Shown here: piece by piece, positions 43,212 to 55,282 of the stretch | How positions within the stretch are numbered: the stretch's first letter is position 1 | Layout: each line of letters starts with the position of its first letter | Assembly: GCA_951802425.1 (NCBI GenBank) | Contig: OX637798.1 | Location: 3,534,001-3,598,000, forward strand | DNA from: Clavaria fumosa | Taxonomy: Eukaryota > Basidiomycota > Agaricomycetes > Agaricales > Clavariaceae | DNA: 64,000 bases | Direction of reading: 5' to 3' | Translations under genes and position numbers: made by a program | The notes under the pieces: model-generated | Told to the model about the DNA's origin: nothing | Database searches by the model: none | Seen by the model: the letters and a program-made list of their open reading frames with translations, nothing else

Positions 43212-46200
43212 ATGTCCGATATTCCTCTTCGTCCCCTCAGACGAACTCCAAAACGAATCAACGCGCGAGCCGCAGGCTACGCTCCACTCAACGGTGACGA
43301 CAACACTAGTCCAGACGACATGCACTCAAGCGCGGCGATTGCTTCCTCCGTTCCTGCTAGAAAGAACGTCAAAGGGAAGCAAAAACAGAGGTACGAAGGT
43401 GATCCCGGCGAAGAAGAAATGCTCCTGGGCGAGGAGCAGGATGAAGCAGCACAGAATCGTGAACAGCAGGTGGGTGTTGTTGCTTCGCACGTATGCGCGC
43501 TCTTCAACCTATAAAACGTTGGATCCACCTGCTAGCAATCTTCCTTGCCCGGTAGACGGCAGAAGGCATCTAAAGACCACTCAAGAATGATACCATTCCG
43601 TCCACCAGGTCTGTATTGTCGCTTACATGCCCCATATCCTCAAGCTGAGTCCTTCTCAAAGAGAAGATTCAAGCCCGGTATCCTCCAAATATTGTCCGCA
43701 ACCAGAAGTACAACGCTTTCACCTTCTTACCTATAGTATTTTACGAGCAGTTCAAGTTCTTCTTTAATCTCTACTTCCTCCTTGTGGCGCTCTCCCAGTT
43801 CATTCCTGCCCTCCAGATTGGTATTTATTCTCCTCCTGCCCATTTCTGAACGTGCTCAAATAATGCACCACAGGTTACATAGCGACGTACATCGCTCCTC
43901 TCGCTTTTGTTCTCTTTGTTACGATGGGAAAGGAGGCTTATGATGATTATCAACGCCACTTGCGCGACCGCGAAGCCAATTCACAGAAGTATCATATTAT
44001 CGATCTCTCTCGGACATCGTTACAACCATCCCTTGTTTCTACGACGGCATATACACGCGCGGTACCTTCGTCATCTCTGCGCGTCGGCGACCTCGTCCAT
44101 CTCGAGAAAAACCAACGCGTGCCTGCAGATGTTGTTCTCCTGCGTACATCGGATCAGTCTGGCACATGCTTCATACGAACAGATCAGCTTGATGGGGAGA
44201 CAGACTGGAAGCTGAGAGTGGCAGTACCAGCCTGTCAAAAATTGGCAGTGGAAGAGGATTTGTTGAACATGGAGGCCGAGATCTATGGTGTGCATGTATA
44301 CCGCCTCGACTTTCAATACGTGACCCATACCTCTCCTCTCACAGCGGATGCGCCAATTAAAGACCTCAATACCTTCGTTGGGACCCTAACTATCCATTCG
44401 CAGCCAGTCACCAAACTGAAAAACACCAGCACCGAAGACGTCCCTATGCACCCCGTCCCCGCTGTCGAACCGCTCACAGCTGAAAATATGCTTTGGTCCA
44501 ACACAGTCCTCGCAGCGGGCTCCGCGGTTGGGTTTGTTATATATACCGGGTCCGAGACCAGAGCCGTGATGAATACGAGCCATCCCCAGACGAAGGTGGG
44601 GTTGTTAGATCTGGAGATTCATAAGCTCGCAAAGGTGAGCATATCTCATTCTCAATGAAGGTACTATCCGGGAGTCAGGCGCTCCGTAGATCTTATGCGC
44701 GGTCACCCTGGCGTTGTCCGTCGTTCTCGTGGCGCTTAATGGCTTCAAAGGGCTATGGTATATCTACGTTTTCAGGTTCTTAATCTTGTTCTCTTCTATC
44801 ATACCAATCAGGTATGTTGTTGCCTTGTCGTCTATGGTGTGCTGTGTCTCAGCATCTTGCAGTCTTCGGGTCAACCTGGACATGGGCAAGACTGTCTATG
44901 CCCATCTTATCATGAATGACAGTGATATCCCGAATACAATTGTGAGAACTAGCACTCTACCGGAAGAGCTGGGACGCGTGGAGTATTTATTGAGTGACAA
45001 GACTGGCACGCTCACACAGAACGGTCAGTCCTTTTTTTTTTGACTAGCTTTCGTAATCTGTGTGCTCATGACGAGGTTAGAGATGGAGATGAAGAAGCTT
45101 CATATGGGGACGATGTCTTACGGGTTTGACTCCATGGATGAGATTGCTCATCAATTGGCCATTGCGTTCGGCGCAACTGGAGAGTTAGGCGAGAAATATC
45201 ATTTCTTCTCAAGACAATTAAAATTGATCACTTCGTCTGCAGTGCATAACCAACGTGGAGCGACTGTCACAGGTGCACATCTGGCTACCAGAGGCAGACG
45301 AGACATATCTTCCAGAGTGCGCGACGTAGTCCTCAGCCTAGCTTTGTGCCATAACGTATGTCAGCAACGTTTCTCTTGACAAACGTTTACTGTGACTTGT
45401 TACTTATAGGTTACTCCTGTGGTCAACGATGATGATACTACGACTTATCAAGCGTCCTCCCCAGATGAAGTTGCTATCGTCAAGTGGACAGAATTCATTG
45501 GACTCACACTTGTGTTCCGTGACCGCACGCGTATGGAGCTGCGGACACCAACCGGCTCTTGCATCACATTCAACGTGCTTGAGCTCTTTCCGTTCACATC
45601 CGAGTCCAAACGCATGGGAATCGTCGTGCGCGACACGCAGTCAGGCGAAATCATGTTTCTTGAAAAAGGTGCCGATTCTGTGATGGCACGCATCGTTATG
45701 CGGAACGATTGGTTAGAAGAGGAGACTGCGAATATGGCCCGTGAAGGCTTGCGCACGCTCGTTGTTGGGCGTAAGCGGCTCACGTCGCAGACATATGCAG
45801 AATTCAAGGAGCGTCATCGAGAAGCAAGCGTGCGTGTGGAGGGGCGGAGTGAGGCTATGGCTGCTGTTGTAGCAGAGTACCTTGAACGCGACTTGGAATT
45901 ACTTGGGCTCACTGGCGTGGAGGACAAGCTACAGGACGAGGTGAAGTCTACTTTGGAACTCCTGAAGAATGCAGGGATCAAGATATGGATGTTGACCGGC
46001 GATAAGATGGAGACAGCAAGATGCATCGCCATTTCGACGAAGTTGGTTGCTAGAAATCAGTATATACACGAGGTCGCGAAACGTGGGTTCGTTCCCTCGT
46101 TATCCTCCTTATCGAATCTGACGTCCGTTTCGCAAGTGAAAGCCTCAGATCAAGCACGGGACCAGCTGGAGTTTCTGCAGTCAAAGCTAGACTGTTGTCT

Positions 46201-47498
46201 AGTCATTGATGGAGAATCCCTTCAGGTCCGTTTTCCGAACTCATCAGGTGTTATACTTATGAACGATCAACGGTCTTTCATGCAGCTCTGTCTGGATCTC
46301 TTTAAAAACGAGTTTGTTGAGATCGCCACCAAGCTATCCGCCGTTGTTGCCTGCCGATGCTCTCCTACCCAGAAGGCAGATGTCGCAAGACTAATCCGGA
46401 TGCATACCAAAAAGCGAGTTTGTTGCATTGGAGATGGTGGAAACGACGTAAGCATGATCCAGGCTGCAGATGTTGGTGCGTTGGCCCGTTGTATACTATG
46501 TTCAATGATAATATGGCTTCTATCCCTAGGCGTAGGCATAGTTGGTAAAGAGGGCAAACAGGCGTCTCTTGCTGCCGACTTCTCCGTCATGCAATTCAGC
46601 TACCTCACAAAATTGCTCACCTGGCACGGGCGCAACTCTTACCGACGCTCTGCAAAGCTGGCCCAGTTCGTTATCCACCGTGGTTTGATCATCTCTATCA
46701 TACAAGCCGTTTTTTCGGCAATCTTCTATTTTGCTCCGATTGCGCTGTACCAAGGTTGGTTAATGGTCGGGTATGCAACCATTTATACGATGGCGCCTGT
46801 GTTTTCCCTGGTGCTGGATACCGATGTGAATGAAGATCTGGCGCTGCTATACCCAGAGCTGTACAAAGAATTAACAAAGGTCGACCGAATATCTAATCTT
46901 GCGTTACTGGAGGGTACACTATTGACGCTCTCTAACTAGGGTCGAGCACTTTCCTATAAGACGTTCTTTCAATGGCTTATGATAAGCGTCTATCAAGGTC
47001 GGCCCAAATGTATACTTTACGACAGCAACTCTGAAGTTCCTATGAAGGAGCGGCCATCATGATCATGTCGCTTGTGTTATTTGAGACGGAGTTTCTCCAC
47101 ATTGTCTCTATCTCATTCACCGCCCTAATTCTTAATGAACTCATAATGGTCGCATTGCAAATTAATACCTGGTATGTCATATCACACCTTGCTACACACA
47201 CCCCCAGCCTGACTCGCAGTGTCCAGGCACATCTACATGGTTGCCGCGGAGGTTGTCACCCTCTTTTTCTACGCCATCAGCATGCTTTTTCTCCCGGAAT
47301 ACTTCGGTAAGCTCCTTTCCACTACTTGTTTGCATGTTTCTGGACGGGTTGCGATGCTTTGCAGATTTATCGTTCGTGCTCACGCTCACTTATGCGTGGA
47401 AGGTTGCTGTTATCGTTGCCGTTAGCGCCCTACCTCTCTACATCATCAAGCTTATTCGCAGTAGAATCGCACCCGCCGCATCCAGCAAATTGCTCTAA
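43212..47498 (+). CDS. NEO1: Neo1-type P4 ATPase (phospholipid flippase)
   Basis: Thirteen exons (43212-43469, 43536-43608, 43662-43820, 43874-44634, 44690-44811, 44863-45023, 45081-45355, 45410-46475, 46530-46879, 46940-46997, 47048-47171, 47227-47306, 47365-47498) give exactly 1206 residues. P4 ATPases move phospholipids from the lumenal to the cytosolic leaflet; Neo1 acts in Golgi and endosomal membranes. Diagnostic blocks are [36 protein letters not shown] in the actuator domain, [16 protein letters not shown], the phosphorylation motif [28 protein letters not shown] and [11 protein letters not shown] in the nucleotide-binding domain, [15 protein letters not shown], and the hinge [19 protein letters not shown]. 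The membrane segments are in the expected places, and the order matches yeast Neo1 end to end rather than Drs2 or Dnf. The gene converges with NST1; their stop codons are 140 bp apart. Confidence 0.96.
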
Positions 47499-47638
47499 CT
47501 TATGCTCGCACGAATGTACTTTTTCAAAGAAATGAAAAAGAATATGATGTATTTCAATGCTTGTCAGTTGGAATAACGTGCTCGTCGGACTTGGGCAGTG
47601 TAGGAGAAGCAAACTCGCAAGTGCTACAGAAGATTACT

Positions 47639-50600
47639 CTAATTGCTCGGGTGAGCAGGAGGCGGGGCGTTATGAGGGAATGGGACTCCATAATAAGTAT
47701 TCCACTCTGTAGGCAACTGAGTGCCATTACCCCAAACGTTTCCGGCCGGGAGGGGTGGACGAGGAGAAATAACCGGCTGGGTCGCAGGAGGGCCCCAAGG
47801 CGCTCTGGCGTTTTCTCCGACCGATCTGAGCGGGCTGGTTACTCCCCAGCCCTGGCCCACAGCACCCGGAACGACACGTCGTGAAGGAGGGGCAATAACT
47901 TCATCTTCGTCCGCAATTAACGCCGAGGAACCGAGCACTCCTTTTGGACTGGGGGACCGGAGCTGCGGTGACGCCGAACCAGAAGCGGAGGCTTCCCCAC
48001 TAGGCCTTGCAATCGGTGCGATGGGCCGCGCGACGGGCCCGGGATCAGGTATGGAGGCTCGTCTGCTAGCGCCTACGGGCAGGACAGTCTGGGTCGTGAG
48101 TGACGGCTGCGACATCGTCTTCGACGGCGGTGCGATAGGCGCGGGTGCAACGCTGCGCCCAAAGTTAGGATCAAATGGAGGAGGGGGCGCACCAAAATTG
48201 CGGGGCAATGGGGAAGGCGCCAGATTCGATGGCGGCGGCGGCTGTTGAAGAGAGGGGCCGGGGGAGAAGCCAAAAGGAGGGCTGAATGGCAATCTTGGAG
48301 AGATAGCTTGGGGTGGGATCATCCCCGGGCCATACATTTGTATAGAATGCAGATGTGCAGGAACCTGAGGTGCCACGGGAGTTGGAGGTTGTGAGGCGGT
48401 CGTAACAGTTGGCCGTTGCGGTTGTTGGCGGGAAGGTTGAATAGGCGCTGGGGGGGTAGAGATGGGTGCGGGCTTGAGTATCTTTTTGGGCGTGCAATTT
48501 GTACCATTGGTGCTAGGCGCCCGAGGTGACGACCCAGTAGAGGGAGTTGAGTTACGAGCAGGCGATGGAGGAGGCCGTGCTTTCGAGACCACTGCGCGTT
48601 GCTGCTGTTGCTGTTGTTGCTGTTGCTGTTGCTGATGCTGCTGCTGCTGCTGACGGTCTCGTACCTCTTGTTCAGCCTTTTCCTTTTCCTTCGTTTTCTT
48701 CTCTCTCTCTTCCTTCTCCAGCTGCTCCCGCTTAGCGGCCGCTGCGGCCGCAGCTGTCTTCTCAGCAGCAAGCTTCGCTTCGCGTACCTCGCGAGCCTTG
48801 CGGTCTCGTTCCTTCCGTTTACGTTCCCGTTCTGCCTCCCGTTCTTTCTCGTCCGCGAGGCGCTTACGGCGTTCTTCCTCTTTCCTTTGTTTTTCTTCCT
48901 CCTGTGCTTTCCGGGCCGTCTCGCGCCGCAGTCGTTCCTCCTCCCGTTTTTTGCGCTGCTCCTCTTCCAGCGCTTCTTTCTTCGCCTTCTGTGCAGCCTC
49001 CTCCGCGGCCTTCTCAATGGCGAGTCGTGCACGTTCCTCATCTTTAGCCTGCTTTTGCAACCTGAGCATTCGAAGCGTCAGCTATGGCCCGCATACATGG
49101 ATATCAAATGGAGCACAAACCTCTTCTTGTCCTTCTTCTTTTGGTTCTGGCTCTGCTTCTTCGCTTCTCTCTCCTTGGTCAGCTTATCTTCGTCTTCAAG
49201 TTCGCGCAGAAGCTGCCGTTGACGTTCCTGTGCTACGCGTTCCCGGTAGGCATTGAGGACACGTTGCTCGAACATGCGCGCGGCGAAGATTGCAAACATC
49301 TGCTTTCCCTCCTCCACCTTCTGCTCTTCGGTCATGATCTGCGTCGGGGATGGTCGATTCAGAAAAGTTCGCGACAGATGATGACATGGAAGGGAAGAGG
49401 CCGTACATCTTCTTCTTCTTCGTCTTCCTCATCTTCCTCATCTTCCTCCTCCTCCTCCTCATCATCATCCTCTTCGTCGTCTTCACTGTCGTCCTCATCA
49501 TCCGCCGCAGCCTCTTCATCTCTCTGCATCCGACGTTCCGCCAGTTGCTCCATCATTTCAAGAAACTTCTGCCCGTCGTTCTTCAGGAGATCGTCAGCCA
49601 CAGTCAGGATACTGCCCGGTCCTAAGGGACGTCAACGTTGAGAGCGAGAACAAAGAAACGTCTGGAATGCTATGGGAAAAGAACTTGCCCGTGACAGTGA
49701 GACTGCTGCCAAGGCTGAATAGACCACCACGTCCATTTGCCTTAACACCATTTGCTGCCGGCCTTCGTCCCCTGTTCGACTGCGACACGGTTCTACGCGC
49801 ACGCTGAAGCTTGATATGCTCCTCCTCTTCACCGTCGCCGTCGCCGTCACAGTCGCCCTCCTCGTCCTCTTCCTCGCCCTCCTCGCCCTCCTCGTCCTCG
49901 TCATCAAACTCGTCCTCTTCGTCAAAGCCCTCGTCGTCAAACTCAGACTCCGTCCTGGAAGCCACTTTTCTTGCATTGGTGATGGCGGGATGCTGCTTCG
50001 ACTCTGGACGGGGAGGTGGATGGCGGTTAGGATGGCTATGATGGTCAATAACAGCGCCATTTTTATCCAGTTCGACACTGCCTGGAAAGGGGCCTGGGCC
50101 TCGAGGAGGAGGAATGGTACCACCCGAGTTGACGTATCGCTGCTGATAATTCGCGTACTGTTCTAGCTCCTCGTAATAAGCATCGTACAGTACCTCGAGC
50201 TCCTCTTCAATCGCGTTCCTGTCGCGAATGACACCGGCGAGGCAAGAAAAAAAGGCCCGAGTGAGCCCATATAATGGCAGGGCACACGTCAGCGAGAGAT
50301 ATTTCACGTCGATGAATGTACGAACCGTTTTCTACCACAGACGGCACAGCTGCAGTTGTGCTTTTGCTGCTCCTTCATCTTTCTCAAGACGGTCTCTTTC
50401 TCAATTTTCACCAGATTGCGACGATCCTGTTCATTGAGACTTAGCCAGAACTCTTTGATCCGCTCACGCTCTTCTACGGTGCTGGTACTCCAGATCTTGT
50501 TTTTCGCAGGACTCGGGGCTGGTCTGGGTCTTTGAGATGCGCTCGACAACTGCGTCGATGGCTGATGGGTCTGGACCTACGACCGACGCAGGAGTCAGGA

Positions 50601-51826
50601 TGGGAATCGAAAGCAAGGTCAAATGAGAGGAAGTGCCTTGGAAGGTGCCCGACGACTGGTCGTCGTCGTCGCCGGTGTTGTGGTGGGAGATGTGGTTGTT
50701 TGAGGGTAAGCCATTGGTAGCTTGCCTGCGGCCCTCGAGCTGGGCAGCGCTGGGGTGGTGATTGGAGGTTGCTGGACGGGCATAGGGATTGTGGTGGTCT
50801 GAGTCGTCGCCGCCGTCGTGCAGTTTGTCCCAATTGTGGCGCCTGTGTTGCCCAGTTTGTCCTCGCCATCCTTTCTGGGTGGCCGCACCCCCGCCCCCGC
50901 CGGCGAAGGAGCACCTTCACCCCTGCCCTTGCCATCGTTCTTCCTCTTCTGCTGGCTCTGCTGCGGCTGTTTATGCTCGTTAGAGGTACATAGACTAATT
51001 GTAGTACTGTCACATCCATCACACACGCCATCGCCATCATTTCGGCCAACGTGGCTTATGTCTATGGCTTTACTGACCGTAGTTATGGGCTGTAGCGGTG
51101 GTGGTGATGGTATTGGTTGTGGCGGCAGTTTATTTGACGATGAGTCTGTGGCTTTGAAGGCTGCCGCTGCTTGCTCCATGGACAACGTGAAGGCCGGGTC
51201 GGAGAACATCGAAGGATCGAATGGCAAGCTCGAAGGGTATGCGCTGAGCGCGACACCCTTTTGATTAGAGGGGCCTTTGTCTTCTACCTTGGCACCAGAT
51301 TGAACCATCCGTTGCGCAATTTTGTACATGTCCCGAGCCTTTGAAAAAAAGAAGAAGAAAGGCGCATATATTCAACAAAACTCGCGTCACTACATCGTGC
51401 ATAAAGACTGATAAGAGGTGACCGTACAAAGTTGCGAATGTGTGGAGGAAACGATTGCCAGTATTCCTCATCATCGCGATTCATCCCGCCGTGGGCGTCA
51501 ATTGCGCGATAGAGATCATTCGCGGTTGTAAGCAGGTCATGTTGGAGGGACGCCGGCAATTCGATGGGGGGGAGAACACCCGAGTTGGCATCGTCAATTG
51601 GCGTCGGAATGTCGTCCTCTCCTTGTGAGACGATGTTGGGCTTAAAGTCGCTAGGTTGTTCGCGTGGGAGCATAAGAGGGCTGCGCAACTGGGTCAATTA
51701 TTTGATTAGTTGTGGTGGATATAGAGTTATTCCGTACGGAATAGCGGCCTGCGCCATTTTCTTGAGGGCACGAGCAGGCAACGGGCGTATAAGCCGCTTG
51801 GGTTTTTGTCCTTTGTTGGTGGACAT
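47639..51826 (-). CDS. NST1: Stress-response protein Nst1
   Basis: This long multi-exon minus-strand gene starts at 51826 ([20 protein letters not shown]); the first junctions are 51826-51738, 51680-51428, then from 51338. Family-specific blocks are [101 protein letters not shown] and [20 protein letters not shown]. These are followed by a very long Glu/Arg/Lys coiled coil, a polyglutamine tract (encoded around 48599-48660) and a Pro/Ser-rich tail ending at 47639. Long acidic runs occur at about 49400-49500 and 49820-49960. Yeast Nst1 influences salt tolerance and P-body formation; the cytosolic role here is inferred. Exons between 51338 and 50549 pass through low-complexity Pro/Thr sequence and were not fully resolved. 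Confidence 0.9.
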
Positions 51827-52260
51827 TGACAGCGTTGCCGCTCGACTTGAGCGTTTTTAAAGGCCAGAAGAATAAGGTATGTAGTGCAAGGGACACTGAA
51901 CTGAACTTTTTGACGAATTGTTGTTGTCACTGTGGCGAGTGAACACGACGGTGGTAGTGGTCGGAGGCAGAGCTGAGAGCTCCCAGGATATTCGATGGTC
52001 CGCCAAAGTCGTCTTGTAATCCCGTGACTGTGGCGCGCATTATATAAAGGCAGCAATGTTGGCACTGACACCCCGAAAAAAAATGGCTTTGCGTTGTATC
52101 CACCGCACTACTTGTATCTTAGTTAGAAAATGCATCAAAAAAGCCTATCGTCGCACATGCATGATATCGTCTAGTAATATATTGAGCGGTGTGCACTGCT
52201 TAGCTGGTCTGTGACAATGGTGGCTCCATTCTTCCGTCACGCCTATTCCTTCCCACCGCG
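51827..52260. promoter_or_regulatory. Divergent promoter region, NST1 and small membrane protein
   Basis: A 434-bp interval lies between divergent start codons and contains no coding sequence. A TATATAA word occurs at about 52040 on the plus strand, in the direction away from NST1 sequence only when read on both strands. Otherwise no regulatory site is recognised. Confidence 0.35.
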
Positions 52261-52695
52261 ATGTCCACTCAAGAATTGCCACCCATCGCTCAGCTTCTAC
52301 CGCTCCTCTCCAACGCATCGTCGTTGGCCCTCTCCGCTGTTCGTCTACTCACCCGCACGCTTGCTCAGCTCCTCGCAACACTCTCCTACCCGGTCCTCGT
52401 TCTCTCTCCCCTCCCTCTCGTGTTGTACATCTGCGCGCCGCTTCTTGTCTTTGGTCGCGTCGCGTTCGATGCGCTCGTCTTCGTCCCGCTCAGTATCATG
52501 CATTCTGTGTTAAGCGTCATCTACCCAGTCTATGTCTTCGTCGGCGCTGCGTGCATCGCGGGCGCTGTCATCGGTGCGGCTGCGCGTGCGTTGGCCCACG
52601 CACTCAACGCCGCTGCACTCGAGTCTCCCAAGTATGATTCTCCGCAAGTTCGAGATGCGAACAAACCCGTAATTGAAAAGAAAAGATCGAGGTGA
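52261..52695 (+). CDS. Small membrane protein of unknown function
   Basis: A single frame of 144 residues begins MSTQELPPIAQLLPLLS. Three hydrophobic stretches are evident: ALSAVRLLTRTLAQLLATLS (amphipathic), PVLVLSPLPLVLYICAPLLV, and VLSVIYPVYVFVGAACIAGA, continuing into VIGAAARALAHAL. The C-terminus is short, charged and basic (ANKPVIEKKRSR). The PVLVLSPLPLVLYICAPL and YPVYVFVGAACI arrangement resembles, from memory, uncharacterised small fungal membrane proteins. The final lysines could act as an ER-retention-like signal, but this is speculative. It is divergently paired with NST1. Confidence 0.65.
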   Translation: MSTQELPPIAQLLPLLSNASSLALSAVRLLTRTLAQLLATLSYPVLVLSPLPLVLYICAPLLVFGRVAFDALVFVPLSIMHSVLSVIYPVYVFVGAACIAGAVIGAAARALAHALNAAALESPKYDSPQVRDANKPVIEKKRSR

Positions 52696-52995
52696 TGACC
52701 GTCACACTCGTTTAATGCGGGTTTATTACTACGCCTCTCTCGCAGATCAAGACAGTAGATTTGACCAATCCTGGCAATCACCATCACGCCCCTCCCAACG
52801 TTTGAGTCAGCCAGACATTTGCTTCCCGTAATCGGCGGTGTAACTATTACCAAGATCGTCATCATTCTCTGTTGATAAATTGTGCACGAGTTATGTGGCA
52901 TCGGAATTTCTAATTCACAGCATTCGATCCCGGTCTAGTGTCATGCGATAACTACACAAGACACAGTTTGACCGTACTGTATCCAACATCTCTGG

Positions 52996-55094
52996 CTAAC
53001 CATCATCCCCCTCGAGCACGGCACCCACCTTCCTCACCACATGACTCCAAAACCCCTCAAACAGCGCCCTATCTCTCCCCTTCCTCCACTCTCCACGCAG
53101 GCAGGGCCCCTCTCTCCCATCACCTTCCCCACACCATAACCGACACACGAGCGCCACCGAGCCGCTCCCTTGCGACAGCAGCGGTGCACCCCCACGAGCC
53201 CGGCGAGCTGCGCGCGACCACGTATTCCCACACGCAGAGACGACTACTGCATCTCCTTCCTCCTCCTCCCATTTCGCGCTTCCCATATCAACGACGTCGA
53301 GGCCTTCGATACTCACGAGCACAGCGCGCAATGCCTGGCAGAGGCGTCCCCGTGCGGTCCCAGTGCATGCCATAAATACTGTTTTCGCGCTGTTGCGCGG
53401 CGGCATGAGCGGCTTGGCGCCGCGGCTCGGAGTCCGTGCTGCCTTCTAGAGAGGGAGAGATATAGATATGAGATACCGAGTAGGTGGGCGGCGACCTAAT
53501 AGTCGTGCCCCTCCCCTGATCAGATGAGCGAAACCGGATGTATCCTCACATCTGGTAGCCGATCATCAGTAAAAGACCACGCGACGGCCCATCGCCGCGT
53601 CTCGCCCTGAATAAACTCTGTAATCCCATAGTTATCGATCTTGATATGGACCCCACGCAGAGTGTGCCATAAGGCGCGAAAGCTGGTGAGCCAAAGACCC
53701 CTCGTGATCTGGGGACAGAGCTGCTCACGGAATGGTGGCGCAACAGCGCAACGATCTCTGCCAGCGAGGACAGCTTGCCGAGCATGGACGTGTACCACCT
53801 GCGCTGTCAGTCGGAAGAGAGAAGCACGGTGGGCGCACGATCACCTGCACTGTGAACGATGGATCAGACTCTCCGCAACCATGCGTCCAACAAAGGTGCT
53901 CTCGCCGCCGGGTGTGATGATTTCAACGTCTGCACCAGTGCAGATCTGGTCATTTGATAACACCCATGTCATGAGTAAGAGCACAACGAGCAGCCGATGC
54001 ACTTGAAAACCTCAGGTGGGGTCAGATCACAAGCCACAACGCACCGCGTTTGGTCTGCCTTCCTTCCCCTTCGCCGACCGTTCAATGTCGGCCTTGCTGC
54101 TGTAGAACGGTGGGTTGGACATTGAAAAGGTGAACCTGCGGCCAGGATGGGAAAGTTGTATTAGTCCCTACTGGTATTCAAGTGGTCGAGTCTGGCGTCA
54201 CAAGAACAGGCGACAACCCCGCACGGGAAATAAGAAAAACTGACGTGCGACTGGCGTCCTGTGGCAAGGGAAGCAGGAGCGGCCCGTCGGCAGCGGCGGA
54301 TGCTACATGTATGCGCTTGTCTAGACCATTACGGAGCACGTTCGAGCGCGCGAATTCCATTGAAATCGTGTCAACCTCTAACAACGAGGGAAAGAGTGGG
54401 CGGGATCAGATTGCCCGGCTGTTGAAACCACAGACAACGGAGAATCGCACTACCAGTGGCTACAAACGTCCATGAGGGCTCCAGGCGGCACGCCAGAAGA
54501 GGATATATAGCAGATGCGCCGGTTCCTCTTTCCGATGTCCAGTGAGCAAGGAGGAATGCTGCCATGACAAGATGCGACCAACATGTCTATCCCAGTGACG
54601 GGGAAAGCCAAGGGACAAGCGGCCGAGACAATATCTTGAATCCACAACACGTAATTAAGCCTGTTCTAAAGTATTATCATATGAGCATCGAGCGGGTGAA
54701 CGATATCGACCTGTTAGGCACCTGCACGGGGCATGAGAGCCATCTATTCCGCTACTATTATAAACTCACGGGCGGACACAACCTATCTCGCGGTAGGTCC
54801 AAATTAAGGCTGAAGTCGCGGTACAAGAAAGCCTGGGTCAGACATCTTGCAGTCGGGAGTTGCATTGCATAAGACATTATTCAGCACTTGGGATCTTGCG
54901 GAGACGAACCTCTGAGACGCCTCATCATGAAAATCTATCGTAGGCTTTCCCTGCGAGGTCGAGACGAGGCTGCGAGCCGTCAAAACAAGATTGCGTCTTT
55001 GAAACTGGCTTGCTCACTGTGTGGTGAGTGGTGGATATGACTCTGCCAGTATTGCAAAGTCGGGTGGATTTTTGTACGGGCTGCGTGGGTGCAT
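52996..55094 (-). CDS. METTL16-type RNA N6-adenine methyltransferase
   Basis: Twelve exons (55094-55018, 54969-54910, 54845-54770, 54721-54711, 54660-54583, 54527-54454, 54377-54245, 54135-54045, 53945-53845, 53798-53729, 53639-53550, 53445-52996) give 436 residues. METTL16 methylates U6 snRNA and some mRNA hairpins in the nucleus, using SAM. Signatures are MHPRSPYKNPPDFAILAESY at the start, LYRDFSLNLDLPRDRLCPPV, NYVLWIQDIV, GIDIGTGASAIYPLLACRLE (SAM-binding loop), EVDTISMEFARSNV, the catalytic SNPPF, GADVEIITPGGESTFVGRM, RWYTSMLGKLSSLAEI, and DNYGITEFIQGETRRWAVAW. The conserved sequence CPPVPNRLNY is assembled only if an 11-bp exon (54711-54721) is used. The C-terminal 150 residues are poorly conserved. 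Every exon phase fits. Confidence 0.92.
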
Positions 55095-55282
55095 GCCGTA
55101 AGCCGTAAATAACATTACACGTGCTCCCCCCATACACGTGGTCCTGGTCGATCACTTTGCAATAACTCTCACATACAGCAGTACTGTATTCATGATAGAT
55201 AGGGTGGGTTTACATGCAAGCATGGAGGCAGACATCCTCGCATGCTTTGCCGAAGAAACGCTAACGACCAAGAAGCCAAGAA

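Noticed and set aside
48549..49222. Plus-strand leucine-rich frames opposite NST1
   Set aside because: They are the complement of the Glu/Lys/Arg coiled coil and glutamine repeat of NST1, and contain only low-complexity Leu/Ser/Ala runs.
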